NCBI RefSeq assembly: GCF_035818615.1
Contig: NZ_JAYKZY010000002.1
Location: 932,501-996,500, forward strand
Reading direction: 5' to 3'
Length of the DNA stretch: 64,000 nucleotides
From: Sphingobium sp. CR2-8
GTDB taxonomy: Bacteria; Pseudomonadota; Alphaproteobacteria; Sphingomonadales; Sphingomonadaceae
Below are positions 42,734-51,288 of this stretch, one piece after another (position 1 is the stretch's first letter; every line of letters starts with the position of its first letter). The position numbers and the translations under genes are program-made. Below the pieces are notes generated by a model. The model was not told the origin of the DNA. It ran no database searches and saw nothing but the letters and a program-made list of their open reading frames with translations.

Positions 42734-44524
42734 TCAGCCGCGCGAGCGGGGCGGCCCCTTGCGCGGGCCACCCGCGCCAGCGCCCTTGAACGGACGCGGG
42801 CTGTGCGGGGCAGCGCCGCCGCGCGAATGGTTGCCGGGGCCGCCACGGGGCGGGCCGGTGCGATTGGGGCGATCGCCATTGGCAGGACGCAACTGCTTGC
42901 GGTTGGTCCGCGCCTCTTCACGCGGCGCGCCGTCGACCATGTCGAACATCACGTCCGCGCCTTCGTCGCCCGCTTCGCCCGACCGGCGGACGGCGGCCAG
43001 GAACTTGGCCGAAATCGCCTTGGGGATTTCGAACATCGTCTCGTTGGTCGTGATCCGGATCGCCCCGATGTCGCCGCGCGACACATGGCCGCGACGACAG
43101 ATCAGCGGCAATATCCAGCGCGGATCGGCATTTTGCGTCCGGCCGATGTTCATGCGGAACCACTGCGTGTCCTCAAAGCCCGGACGCGGCCCGTCACGGC
43201 GGGCAGGGGCTTCGCTGGCGTCCAGCAGCTCTTCGGGCGCAGGCATCGCCGCACGGGCGCTGCGCACGAGCATCGCGGCGATTTCCTTGGCGCTCTTGGC
43301 TTCCAGCAATTCGCCGCCCAGCGCCCAGTCGGACTCTTCCAGTTCCATCGGCTCCAGCAGGCGCGAACGCAGCCGTTCGGCGTCCTGCGCGGCGATCTGT
43401 TCCTTGCTCGGCGCGGTCGTCCATTCGACCGGGATCTTCGCGCCCTTCAGCATCGATTCGACGCGGCGACGGCGCGGATAGGGCACGATCAGCACGGCGG
43501 TGCCCTTCTTGCCCGCGCGCCCGGTACGGCCCGACCGATGCTGCATGGTTTCCGCGTCGCGCGGCAGTTCGACATGCACCACCAGCGTCAGCGTCGGCAG
43601 ATCGATGCCGCGTGCGGCGACGTCGGTCGCCACGCACACCCGCGCCCGCTTGTCGCGCAGCGCCTGCAACGCATGGTTGCGCTCATTCTGGCTATGCTCG
43701 CCCGACAGCGCCACGGCGGCAAAGCCCCGTTCGGTCAGGCTGGCATGCAGATGGCGCACATTGTCGCGCGTCGCGCAGAACAGGATCGCGGTTTCCGCCT
43801 CGTGGAAACGCAGCAGGTTCACCACCGCATTCTCGATGTCGGCAGGGGCCACCGTCATCGCCTGATAGCTGATGTCGCCATGGCCGCGCTCGGCAGAGAT
43901 GGTCGCGATTTGCAGCGCGTCCTTCTGGTAACGCCGCGCCAGCGCCACGATCGGCTTGGGCATGGTCGCCGAAAACAGCAGCGTGCGGCGGCCCTCGGCG
44001 GTCGCGTCGAGAATGCCTTCCAGATCCTCACGGAAGCCCATGTCGAGCATTTCGTCCGCCTCGTCCAGCACCGCGGTCTTGAGCGCCGACAGGTCGAGCG
44101 CGCCGCGTTCCAGATGGTCGCGCAGACGGCCGGGCGTGCCCACCACGATATGCGCGCCCTGCGCCAGTGCGCGGCGCTCCTTGGCGGCGTCCATGCCGCC
44201 CACGCAGGTCGCGATGCGGGCGCGGGCACCGGCATAGAGCCATTCCAGCTCGCGGCTGACCTGCAACGCCAGTTCGCGCGTCGGCGCGATCACCAGCGCC
44301 AGCGGCCAGGCCGCCGGGGGCAGGCGATCGGCATCGCCCAGCAATTCGCTCGCCATGGCGAGGCCGAAGGCGACGGTCTTGCCCGAACCGGTCTGCGCCG
44401 ACACGATCAGGTCGCGGCCATGCGCCTCTTCCTGCGTCACTTCGGACTGAACGGGGGTCAGCGCCTCATAGCCCTTGGTAGTCAGGGCCTGGGCGAGCAG
44501 GGGGTGGAGGGTTTCAAAAGCCAT
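42734..44524 (-). CDS. DEAD-box RNA helicase (DeaD/CsdA-like)
   Basis: 596 residues. Q motif region GYEALTPVQSEV, motif I AQTGSGKTVAFG, Ia APTRELALQV, DEAD box AVLDEADEMLDMGF, SAT motif LFSATMPKP, and motif VI QHRSGRTGRAGKKG. A DbpA-like RNA-binding domain lies at ~450-530 (MNIGRTQNADPRWILPLICR), followed by a Gly/Arg/Pro-rich tail. Probably acts in ribosome assembly or mRNA turnover, perhaps in cold. Confidence 0.93.
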   Translation of the reverse strand: MAFETLHPLLAQALTTKGYEALTPVQSEVTQEEAHGRDLIVSAQTGSGKTVAFGLAMASELLGDADRLPPAAWPLALVIAPTRELALQVSRELEWLYAGARARIATCVGGMDAAKERRALAQGAHIVVGTPGRLRDHLERGALDLSALKTAVLDEADEMLDMGFREDLEGILDATAEGRRTLLFSATMPKPIVALARRYQKDALQIATISAERGHGDISYQAMTVAPADIENAVVNLLRFHEAETAILFCATRDNVRHLHASLTERGFAAVALSGEHSQNERNHALQALRDKRARVCVATDVAARGIDLPTLTLVVHVELPRDAETMQHRSGRTGRAGKKGTAVLIVPYPRRRRVESMLKGAKIPVEWTTAPSKEQIAAQDAERLRSRLLEPMELEESDWALGGELLEAKSAKEIAAMLVRSARAAMPAPEELLDASEAPARRDGPRPGFEDTQWFRMNIGRTQNADPRWILPLICRRGHVSRGDIGAIRITTNETMFEIPKAISAKFLAAVRRSGEAGDEGADVMFDMVDGAPREEARTNRKQLRPANGDRPNRTGPPRGGPGNHSRGGAAPHSPRPFKGAGAGGPRKGPPRSRG

Positions 44525-44659
44525 ATTATTGTTTTTCCATCGGATAAAGCGACCCGCCTTCTTCCGACGGATACAACAAGACCTGTGCCTTCCATCCGCA
44601 AAACGGATGTTCAGGGTGCAAGGTCACACACCCTGATTCTCTAGGTTGGAAAACCAACC

Positions 44660-44740
44660 TCCGTTCGCCCTGAGCTTGTCGAAGGGCCACTCTTCTTTTT
44701 GGTAGAAGAACGAGGCTTCGAGAGGCTTAGCCTGAACGGT
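44660..44740. repeat. Palindromic repeat, family B copy 7
   Basis: CCGTTCGCCCTGAGCTTGTC on the left and GAGAGGCTTAGCCTGAACGG on the right. With the rplA terminator it fills the 311-bp gap 44525-44835, in which I see no gene. Confidence 0.8.
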
Positions 44741-44774
44741 TTAGAGGAGCGCCGTTCACGGCTTTCCCCAAATA

Positions 44775-44812
44775 AGAAAGCCTCCTTCCCGCGTTCCCGA
44801 GGAAGGAGGCTT
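44775..44812 (-). terminator. Intrinsic terminator of rplK-rplA
   Basis: Minus-strand hairpin AAGCCTCCTTCC (44812-44801) / GGAAGGAGGCTT (44789-44778) followed by TCTTA. About 25 bases past the rplA stop. Confidence 0.85.
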
Positions 44813-44835
44813 GCCTTAACGCTATAGCATAAAGA

Positions 44836-45534
44836 TCAGACTGCGGCGACTTCCGCCACATCGACCTTCACGCCCGGACCCATCGAGGACGACAGGGCGA
44901 TCTTGCGGACATACTTGCCCTTCGAACCCGACGGCTTCGCCTTGACGATCGCGTCGACGAAGGCGTCGAAATTCTTGCGCAGATCTTCGGCGGTGAAGCT
45001 CGACTTGCCCAGACCGGCGTGGATGATACCGGCCTTTTCGACGCGGAATTCGATCTGACCACCCTTGGCGGCCTTCACGGCTTCGGCGACGTTCGGCGTC
45101 ACGGTGCCCAGCTTCGGGTTCGGCATCAGGCCCTTGGGACCCAGAACCTTACCAAGGCGACCCACCAGACCCATCATGTCCGGCGTCGCGATGACGCGCT
45201 GGAAATCGATGTTACCGGCCTGGATCGATTCCAGCAGGTCTTCCGCGCCCACGATGTCGGCACCGGCGTCGAGCGCCTGCTGCGCCTTGTCGTTGCGGGC
45301 GAACACGGCGACGCGGACGTCCTTGCCCGTACCAGCCGGAAGCGTGACGACGCCACGGACCATCTGGTCGGCGTGACGGGGATCGACGCCCAGGTTGATC
45401 GCGATTTCGACGCTTTCGTCGAACTTGGCGGTCGCGTGGGTCTTGATCAGGCCCAGCGCCTCGTCAACGCCGTGCAGCTTTTCGCGGTCGATCGCGGTGG
45501 CCAGGGCCTTCGCCTTCTTGGTGATCTTCGCCAT
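44836..45534 (-). CDS. rplA: 50S ribosomal protein L1
   Basis: 232 residues. [60 protein letters not shown] and [14 protein letters not shown] are the L1 signature. L1 forms the mobile stalk at the E site and commonly represses its own rplKA mRNA. Four bases after rplK. Confidence 0.98.
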   Translation of the reverse strand: MAKITKKAKALATAIDREKLHGVDEALGLIKTHATAKFDESVEIAINLGVDPRHADQMVRGVVTLPAGTGKDVRVAVFARNDKAQQALDAGADIVGAEDLLESIQAGNIDFQRVIATPDMMGLVGRLGKVLGPKGLMPNPKLGTVTPNVAEAVKAAKGGQIEFRVEKAGIIHAGLGKSSFTAEDLRKNFDAFVDAIVKAKPSGSKGKYVRKIALSSSMGPGVKVDVAEVAAV

Positions 45535-45538
45535 TATA

Positions 45539-45970
45539 TCAGCCCTCCACCACGTCGAGGCCCATCGCGCGAGCGGAGCCTTCGATGATCTTCGTTGCAG
45601 CGTCGATGTCGTTCGCGTTGAGATCGACCATCTTGGCCTGCGCGATTTCGGCGAGCTGAGCGCGCGTGATCTTGCCGGCGACGACCTTGCCCGGTTCCTT
45701 GGAACCCGACTTCAGGTTGATCGCCTTCTTGATCAGGAAGGTCGCAGGCGGCTGCTTCGTGGTAAAGGTGAAGCTGCGATCCGCATAGACGGTGATGATG
45801 GTGGGCAGGGGGGTGCCCTTGTCCAGATTCGCCGTCTGCGCGTTGAACGCCTTGCAGAATTCCATGATGTTCACGCCGCGCTGACCCAGGGCAGGGCCGA
45901 TCGGCGGGGCAGGCTTGGCATCTCCAGCGGGCACCTGGAGTTTGATATAGCCCGTAATCTTCTTGGCCAT
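45539..45970 (-). CDS. rplK: 50S ribosomal protein L11
   Basis: 143 residues from ATG 45970 ([20 protein letters not shown]). [20 protein letters not shown] and the RNA-binding C-terminal domain ([18 protein letters not shown]) are diagnostic. L11 organises the GTPase-associated centre. First gene of rplK-rplA; unusually it is separated from nusG by 430 bases containing a terminator and a repeat. Confidence 0.98.
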   Translation of the reverse strand: MAKKITGYIKLQVPAGDAKPAPPIGPALGQRGVNIMEFCKAFNAQTANLDKGTPLPTIITVYADRSFTFTTKQPPATFLIKKAINLKSGSKEPGKVVAGKITRAQLAEIAQAKMVDLNANDIDAATKIIEGSARAMGLDVVEG

Positions 45971-45989
45971 TGTCACTCACTCTATTGCT

Positions 45990-46052
45990 GGGCGGTCTGC
46001 AAGCATCCCGCCCGGTTCAAGTTTAGCGGTCGAACGGAGGCCAGAAACCTCC
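45990..46052 (-). promoter_or_regulatory. Leader hairpins upstream of rplK
   Basis: Two hairpins on the rplK leader: GGAGG/CCTCC (46052-46036) and GGGCGG/CCGCCC (46013-45990), the second ending 20 bases before the start codon. Ribosomal-protein leaders often bind their product; L1 control of rplKA is well known. Whether these form the L1 site is inference. Confidence 0.4.
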
Positions 46053-46206
46053 TCCCGCATAGCATCCGGCCACCCTGGGGCAGCACGGAAGCGCGGGCCT
46101 ATAGCGATGTTCCTTCCGAAAGGGAAGGGGGACTGTCCGTCTGACGGAAAATCCCGGTTGGCGCTATTCTCGTATCAACTGGCGACGATGTGAACCTCTC
46201 GCTCCA

Positions 46207-46273
46207 CGTTCCCCGGCGCAGGCCGGGGTCCAGTTCGGAGCGTGGGACTGGACCCGGCCTGCGCCGGGGAACG
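46207..46273. repeat. Palindromic repeat, family C, full form
   Basis: CGTTCCCCGGCGCAGGCCGG plus GGTCCAGT and the mirror ACTGGACCCGGCCTGCGCCG plus GGGAACG. A near-perfect ~30-bp inverted repeat. It lies between nusG and rplK. Apart from it, the terminator and the leader hairpins, the 430-bp gap 45971-46400 holds nothing I can support. Confidence 0.9.
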
Positions 46274-46340
46274 CGCGATATGAACCCGCCATTATCGAGG
46301 GGGCTCTCATGCTGGTAGTCGTAGCGATTTCCTATTAGGT

Positions 46341-46378
46341 ACAAAAAGGGTCGCCAACCCTGCGGCGGCGACCCTTTT
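46341..46378 (-). terminator. Intrinsic terminator downstream of nusG
   Basis: Minus-strand AAAAGGGTCGCC (46378-46367) / GGCGACCCTTTTTGT (46355-46341): strong stem followed by T5. It separates secE-nusG from rplK-rplA. Confidence 0.88.
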
Positions 46379-46400
46379 GCAGAACCTGTCCTGCGACCGG

Positions 46401-46937
46401 TTACTTCGACAGTTCGACCTGCTCGAAGTCCAGTTCCACAGGCGTGGCGCGACCGAAGATCGACACCGACACCTTGACCCGGTTCTTTTCGAAATCCAGT
46501 TCCTCGACCACGCCGTTGAAGCTGGCGAACGGACCGTCCAGCACCTTGACGCTGTCGCCAATTTCGTAATCGACGCTGACCTTGTGCTTGGGCGCGGCTT
46601 CGGCTTCCTTGCGGGCACCGAAATAGCGGGCGGCTTCGCTCTCGCTGATCGCCTGTGGCTTGCCCATCGAACCCAGGAAGCCCGTCACCTTGGGCGTGTT
46701 CTTCACCAGGTGATAGATGTCGTCGTTCATGGCCAGCTTGGCAAGGACGTAGCCAGGCATGAACTTGCGCTCGACCTGGACCTTCTTGCCGCGCTTGACC
46801 TCGGTCACGGTTTCGACAGGCACTTCGACCTGTTCGACCAGTTGGGAGAGGCCCATGCGCTCGGCTTCGGACAGGATCAATTCCTTGACCTTGTTTTCGA
46901 AGCCCGAATAGGCGTGGATGATGTACCAGCGCGCCAT
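46401..46937 (-). CDS. nusG: Transcription termination/antitermination protein NusG
   Basis: 178 residues. The NGN domain starts ARWYIIHAYSGFENKVKE and includes RKFMPGYVLAKLAM and KNTPKVTGFLG; the C-terminal KOW domain is YEIGDSVKVLDGPFASFNGV. NusG couples RNA polymerase to Rho or to ribosomal S10. Lies 36 bases after secE. Confidence 0.97.
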   Translation of the reverse strand: MARWYIIHAYSGFENKVKELILSEAERMGLSQLVEQVEVPVETVTEVKRGKKVQVERKFMPGYVLAKLAMNDDIYHLVKNTPKVTGFLGSMGKPQAISESEAARYFGARKEAEAAPKHKVSVDYEIGDSVKVLDGPFASFNGVVEELDFEKNRVKVSVSIFGRATPVELDFEQVELSK

Positions 46938-46972
46938 GTTACCGTCTCAAACTCCTGTTCAGAACGTGCCGA

Positions 46973-47176
46973 TCAACGACCCGCTGCAAAAGCCAGCAAC
47001 CACTGGACGATCGCGCCAAAGAAGGTGTCGATGCCAAAGAAGAACAGGCCCAGAAGCGTTGTCATGATGACGACCATGACACCGGTCATCACCGTTTCGC
47101 GGCCCGTGGGCCACACGATCTTCTTCGCTTCGGTCTGCACCTGATTGACGAATTCGCCGGGGGAAACCTTCGCCAT
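46973..47176 (-). CDS. secE: Preprotein translocase subunit SecE
   Basis: 67 residues from ATG 47176. Short single-helix form: FVNQVQTEAKKIVWPTGRET, then the membrane helix MVVIMTTLLGLFFFGIDTFF. EAKKIVWP is the diagnostic SecE motif. The frame stays open upstream into the tRNA region, which is not coding. Order tRNA-Trp-secE-nusG is conserved in proteobacteria. Confidence 0.96.
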   Translation of the reverse strand: MAKVSPGEFVNQVQTEAKKIVWPTGRETVMTGVMVVIMTTLLGLFFFGIDTFFGAIVQWLLAFAAGR

Positions 47177-47347
47177 CGCCTGCCTCTGCACTTCTTTAAA
47201 CCAACACCAAATCGCGAAGCAACAGTCCGCCCTCCCGATCCCGCCCTGTTCGGCGTCCGGGGGTGCGGCCGCATGCTCCGCGACCAAATTCGCTTGCGCA
47301 CTTAGCCGCGAGCACCTGTATTTACAAGCGTTCGCGGCCAGTTCGCT

Positions 47348-47423
47348 TGGCAGGAGTGGAGGGACTCGAACCCACGGCATTCGGTTTTGGAGACCGACGC
47401 TCTACCAACTGAGCTACACTCCT
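47348..47423 (-). tRNA. tRNA-Trp (CCA anticodon)
   Basis: Minus-strand cloverleaf: acceptor AGGAGTG/CACTCCT, D-arm GTAGCTCAGTTGGTAGAGC, anticodon stem GTCGGTCTCCAAAACCGA with anticodon CCA, T-arm GTGGGTTCGAGTCCCTC, and an encoded 3' CCA (47350-47348). Tryptophan by anticodon. A TTGCCC / 17 bases / TAAAGC pair upstream may be its promoter. Confidence 0.97.
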
Positions 47424-47486
47424 GCACTGGCCCGAGCCAGCGAAGGAGGGCGCTTTAGCGTGGCCTGACGGGCAGGGCAAGCGTCA

Positions 47487-48404
47487 TTATGCGCGCGCAG
47501 CATTTGCCTGGGGCACGCTGGTGTCGACGCTCGTCTGCCGCTCGGCCTCCGCGTTGATCTGCGCGCCCAGCAGCACGATATAGGCCGACACGAACAGCCA
47601 CAGTTGCAGCACCACCACTGCGCCCAGCGATCCGTAGGTCTTGTTATAATTGCCGAATGTGGAAACGTAGAAGGACACGCCGAGCGTCGCGATCAGCCAG
47701 AACAATGTCGCCGCCACCGATCCGACCGTCAGCCATTGCCACTGCGCCTGCCGCCGGTTCGGCCCGAAACGATAGATCAGGCCGAATATGACGCTGGCGA
47801 ACAAACCGGCCAGCACCCATGTCGCCGCCTTGATCGTGAACAGCACGCCCGGCCCCCAGTTGGTCAGGAAATCCTGCAACAGGCCGATGACCGTCGCGGT
47901 GAACACGCCGACCACCACCACCAGCACAGCCGAGAAGGTGATCCCCATCGACGTGCGATAGAAGTGCAGGATGTTGCGCCCTTCCTTCTGCTCATAGACG
48001 ATGTTGAGCGCCTCCATGATCGCCGACGCCGCCCGCGTCGCGCCATAGACGGCGATGGTGAGCGCCAGCAGCAGGCCGAACCCGATCGCGGGCTTGCGCG
48101 TGCTGACCACGCCCAGCAACTGGTCGTTGATCAGGCCCGCTGCGTCGGCGGGCACGACCGTGATGATCGCCTGCATATGGCGACTGACGATCGCCGGATC
48201 GCCGAACAACCCATAGGTCAGGACGACGGCGGCCAGCAAAGGCGCGATCGACAGGAATGCATAATAAGCGACACCGGCCGCCAGCAGCCCGACATGATGG
48301 TCGCCCAGTCCCGTATAGACGCGCTTCAAAATCTCCCACCATGCCTTTGGCGGTATCTTCCACGGCGCATCGACATGCACCTGCTGCGCGACCTGCTGCG
48401 TCAT
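47487..48404 (-). CDS. YihY/BrkB family membrane protein
   Basis: 305 residues from ATG 48404. Six hydrophobic segments. Family segments are HVGLLAAGVAYYAFLSIAPL, KPAIGFGLLLALTIAVYGAT, ILHFYRTSMGITFSAVLVV, and GSVAATLFWLIATLGVSFYV ending NKTYGSLGAVVVLQLWLF. The name 'ribonuclease BN' sometimes attached to the family is an old error; it is an integral membrane protein of uncertain function. It lies upstream of tRNA-Trp on the same strand. Confidence 0.9.
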   Translation of the reverse strand: MTQQVAQQVHVDAPWKIPPKAWWEILKRVYTGLGDHHVGLLAAGVAYYAFLSIAPLLAAVVLTYGLFGDPAIVSRHMQAIITVVPADAAGLINDQLLGVVSTRKPAIGFGLLLALTIAVYGATRAASAIMEALNIVYEQKEGRNILHFYRTSMGITFSAVLVVVVGVFTATVIGLLQDFLTNWGPGVLFTIKAATWVLAGLFASVIFGLIYRFGPNRRQAQWQWLTVGSVAATLFWLIATLGVSFYVSTFGNYNKTYGSLGAVVVLQLWLFVSAYIVLLGAQINAEAERQTSVDTSVPQANAARA

Positions 48405-48542
48405 CAATGTCCCCTGTTGTTCCACAAACGCAAGCGCGTGAAGGGGGAGGGGGTTCCCTTTGGCTTCGGATCCACGGGGCGCGGGGCTGATTTGGGGGGG
48501 TAGCGGACTGACCGCTCTGGTTTACCGAACCTGACATAACCG

Positions 48543-48680
48543 CGTCATGCCAGCGAAGGCTGGCATCTCAGGCGGCGGCGCGCCACGATAGGGATAGCGC
48601 GAGGCAGTACACTACACCTACGAGATATGACGGACCTTATCCTCTGACCGCCTGAGACCCCAGCCTTCGCTGGGGTGACG
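48543..48680. repeat. Palindromic repeat, family G
   Basis: CGTCATGCCAGCGAAGGCTG plus GCATCTCAGGCGG, and the mirror CCGCCTGAGACCCCAGCCTT plus CGCTGGGGTGACG... The two halves are ~80 bases apart. Together with element H copy 2 it accounts for much of the 502-bp gap 48405-48906, in which I see no convincing gene. Confidence 0.8.
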
Positions 48681-48833
48681 TTCAAGTGAATGGCCGACTC
48701 CAAGTCATCGCACAGCATATTCAAAGAGCAACAGATGGTCGTCTTCGTCCATACGGACTTCGCCATCCTACGCCCCGGTTCCCCTGCTACCATAGCGGCC
48801 GCCAGCTACACCTTCAGCCGACATCGCTTTCCA

Positions 48834-48893
48834 ATAGGATCACGCCAACGCAACATAATGTCAAAACATACGGGAAATGTGCGAAGTTAAGCG
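48834..48893 (-). repeat. 60-bp conserved element H, copy 2
   Basis: 52 of 60 bases identical to 23372-23431 with no gaps. On the minus strand it starts 13 bases behind the stop of the dihydroorotase-like gene. Contains TTGACA and TCCTAT in promoter-like order (19-base spacing). About 150 bases further on the minus strand comes a palindromic repeat (family G), the same layout as copy 1 (family A). Confidence 0.75.
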
Positions 48894-48906
48894 CATGACG
48901 CCAAGC

Positions 48907-50130
48907 TTATAGAAACACGCCGCCCTTCATGATCCGCCGCGCGCGCCCCTGCACCGGCACCTTGTCGAACGGCGTATTGCCCGCCGCCGCCGCCATCCGG
49001 GCGCTGTCCACGATCCAGGGCGCATCGGGATCGACGAAGATCAGGTCCGCCGCGCTCCCGCTCGCGAAGCTGCCCGCATTCACGCCCAATATCCGCGCAG
49101 GATTGGCGCTCAGCAGCGTCATCAGCCGCCCCATGGTCACATGCCCCTCCCGCACCAGATTGAGCGACAGCGCCAGCAGCGTCTCCGCCCCCGCCATGCC
49201 GGGTGACGCGTCGGCGAAGGGGAGGCGCTTGTCCTCCGGCCCGCGCGGATCATGGCTGGACGTGATGACGTCGACCGTCCCGTCCGCCACCGCGCGTAGG
49301 CTCGCCTGCCGGTCCGCCTCGTCCCGCAACGGCGGCGACAGGCGCGCAAAGGTGCGGAAATCGGTCGCCGCCTGGTCGTTCAGGAACAGATAGGCCGGAC
49401 TGATGCCGCACGTCACCTTCAGCCCTTCGGCCTTGGCCGCGCGGATGAGGTCGAACCCCGCCTGCGTCGTCACCAGCCGGAAATGGATCGCCGCGCCTGC
49501 CTCGCGCGCCAGCATGATGTCGCGCGCGATGGCCAGCGCTTCGGCGCAGGCCGGTGCGTGGGGTAGGCCCAGCCGCGTCGCCGTCTCCCCACTCGTCGCC
49601 ACCGCCTTGGCCGTCAGCCCGCCATCTTCGGCATGGGCGATGACGGTCAGGCCCAGCCCGCTGGCATAGGACAGCACGCGTAGCATCACACCCGAATCAG
49701 CGATCCACTGCCGCCCGGTGCCGATCGCCTTCGCGCCCGCCATCTGCATCAGGCCCATCTCGGCCATCTCTTGGCCCAGCAACCCGCGCGTCGCCGCCGC
49801 AATCGGATGGACCCAGAAATCGGGCTTGCCCGCCCGCGTCGCCTGCCGGATCAGTCCCACCTCGTCCAGCGGCGCGCGCTGGTCGGGCATCAGCGCCGCG
49901 CGCGTGATCCCGCCGAAATGAAAGGCCGGCTTGTCGGTGGCGAAGACGCCGAGATCGATCAGGCCCGGCGCGACGACGAGGCCGCCCGCATCGACACGCT
50001 GCGCATCGTCCGGCACCGCAACATCGCCCGCCGCGACGATCCGGTCGCCCTCGATCAGCACGACGCCCGGCGTCGGCGCGTCACCTGCGGGATCGGCCAG
50101 GCGACCGTTGATGATGGCCAACCGTGTCAT
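48907..50130 (-). CDS. Dihydroorotase-like protein without the catalytic HxH (PyrC'/PyrX type)
   Basis: 407 residues. Amidohydrolase fold: N-terminal beta-sandwich strands, VVAPGLIDLGVFATDKPAFH where an active enzyme would have GLIDMHVHLREPG. The metal-binding HxH is absent, the usual H-x-S-T site reads HFRLVTTQAG, and the usual TDHAPH reads SSHDPRGPEDK. So several ligands are missing. Inactive dihydroorotase homologues next to pyrB are known, e.g. in Pseudomonas, where they hold aspartate transcarbamoylase together. An active pyrC is expected elsewhere. Downstream of pyrB across repeat B. Confidence 0.85.
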   Translation of the reverse strand: MTRLAIINGRLADPAGDAPTPGVVLIEGDRIVAAGDVAVPDDAQRVDAGGLVVAPGLIDLGVFATDKPAFHFGGITRAALMPDQRAPLDEVGLIRQATRAGKPDFWVHPIAAATRGLLGQEMAEMGLMQMAGAKAIGTGRQWIADSGVMLRVLSYASGLGLTVIAHAEDGGLTAKAVATSGETATRLGLPHAPACAEALAIARDIMLAREAGAAIHFRLVTTQAGFDLIRAAKAEGLKVTCGISPAYLFLNDQAATDFRTFARLSPPLRDEADRQASLRAVADGTVDVITSSHDPRGPEDKRLPFADASPGMAGAETLLALSLNLVREGHVTMGRLMTLLSANPARILGVNAGSFASGSAADLIFVDPDAPWIVDSARMAAAAGNTPFDKVPVQGRARRIMKGGVFL

Positions 50131-50144
50131 AACACCCCCTCAAA

Positions 50145-50237
50145 TCCGTTCGCCCTCAGCTTGTCGAAGGGCTTTTCTGTCTTTTGGGATTGGGTGCGGG
50201 ACGAGGTGAAGGGCTTCGACAGGCTCAGCCCGAACGG
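50145..50237. repeat. Palindromic repeat, family B copy 8
   Basis: CCGTTCGCCCTCAGCTTGTC on the left, GACAGGCTCAGCCCGAACGG on the right. It lies between pyrB and the dihydroorotase-like gene. Confidence 0.85.
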
Positions 50238-50251
50238 GGTTGAGAAGATGC

Positions 50252-51246
50252 TCATGCCCAACCCTCCACACCGCGCGCGCCGCGCGTCAGCACGTCCAGG
50301 CACGCCATCCGCACCGCGACCCCCATCGCCACCTGCTCGGTGATCGCCGAGCGTTCGGGATCGTCCGCCACCGCGCTGCTGATCTCCACCCCCCGGTTCA
50401 TCGGGCCGGGATGCATCACCAGCGCGTCGGGCTTGGCCAGCGCCAGCCGCTCGGGCGTCAGCCCATAGAGCGCATGATATTCGCGGGGGAGGGGATGAAG
50501 GCCCCATCCATCCGCTCATTCTGCAACCGCAGCATCATCACCACGTCCGCGCCGTCCAGCCCCTCGTCCATCCGGGTGAAGGGCGTCGCCCCCAGCATCT
50601 CGACTTCGGGCGGCAGCAGCGTGGGCGGCGCCACCGCGCGCACCTGCGCGCCCAGCGCCGCCAGGCACAACATGTTCGATCGCGCCACCCGGCTATGCAG
50701 CACATCGCCGCAGATCGCGACGACCAGCCCGGCAAAACTGCCCTTGCGCCGCCGGATCGTCAGCGCGTCCAGCAGGGCTTGCGTGGGATGCTGGTGCCAC
50801 CCGTCGCCCGCGTTCAGCACCGGGCAGTCCACCTTGTCCGCGATCAGCCGCACCGCGCCTGAACTCGCATGGCGGATCACGATCACATCGGCCGCCATGG
50901 CATTGAGCGTCATCGCCGTGTCGATCAGCGTCTCGCCCTTCTTCACGCTCGATTGCCCGGCATGCATGTTGACCACGTCCGCGCCCAGCCGCTTCCCCGC
51001 AATCTCGAACGACAGCAACGTGCGCGTGCTGTTCTCGAAAAAGGCGTTGATCTGGGTCATCCCCGCCAGCCGCCCGTCATGCTTGCGCGCGCGGCCCTTG
51101 TTTGCCTGCGCCCAATGTTCGGCCTCATCCAGCAGGAAACGGATTTCCCAGGGCTTCAGGTCCGCGATGGACAGAAGATGCCTGTGCGGAAACAACGCCC
51201 GGCCGGTCAGCTCGGGGGTCGCGTCGGGTATGAAGATATCGGGCAT
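50252..51246 (-). pseudogene. pyrB: Aspartate carbamoyltransferase catalytic subunit, frameshifted
   Basis: The first ~252 residues are a normal Pyr[21 protein letters not shown] (carbamoyl-phosphate loop), [31 protein letters not shown] and [17 protein letters not shown]. At the G5 run 50485-50489 the frame breaks and meets a stop at 50458. Adding one base restores [20 protein letters not shown], the conserved [20 protein letters not shown] and an end at 50252, for ~331 residues. PyrB condenses carbamoyl phosphate with aspartate in pyrimidine synthesis. A real defect would cause uracil auxotrophy unless another copy exists, so a sequence error is plausible. Confidence 0.9.
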
Positions 51247-51288
51247 GAGCCGGTGCTTTAGGCAAGCCGACGGGGGAGGGCAAGGCGC

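Noticed and set aside
48545..48766. Small minus-strand frame after element H copy 2 (MAKSVWTKTT...)
   Set aside because: Runs through palindrome G to reach its stop, and copy 1 has no matching frame; kept only as a possible small RNA region.
20448..50237. Family B repeats as a CRISPR array
   Set aside because: Copies are single and scattered across 30-43 kb, not regularly spaced with unique spacers, and no cas genes are present.
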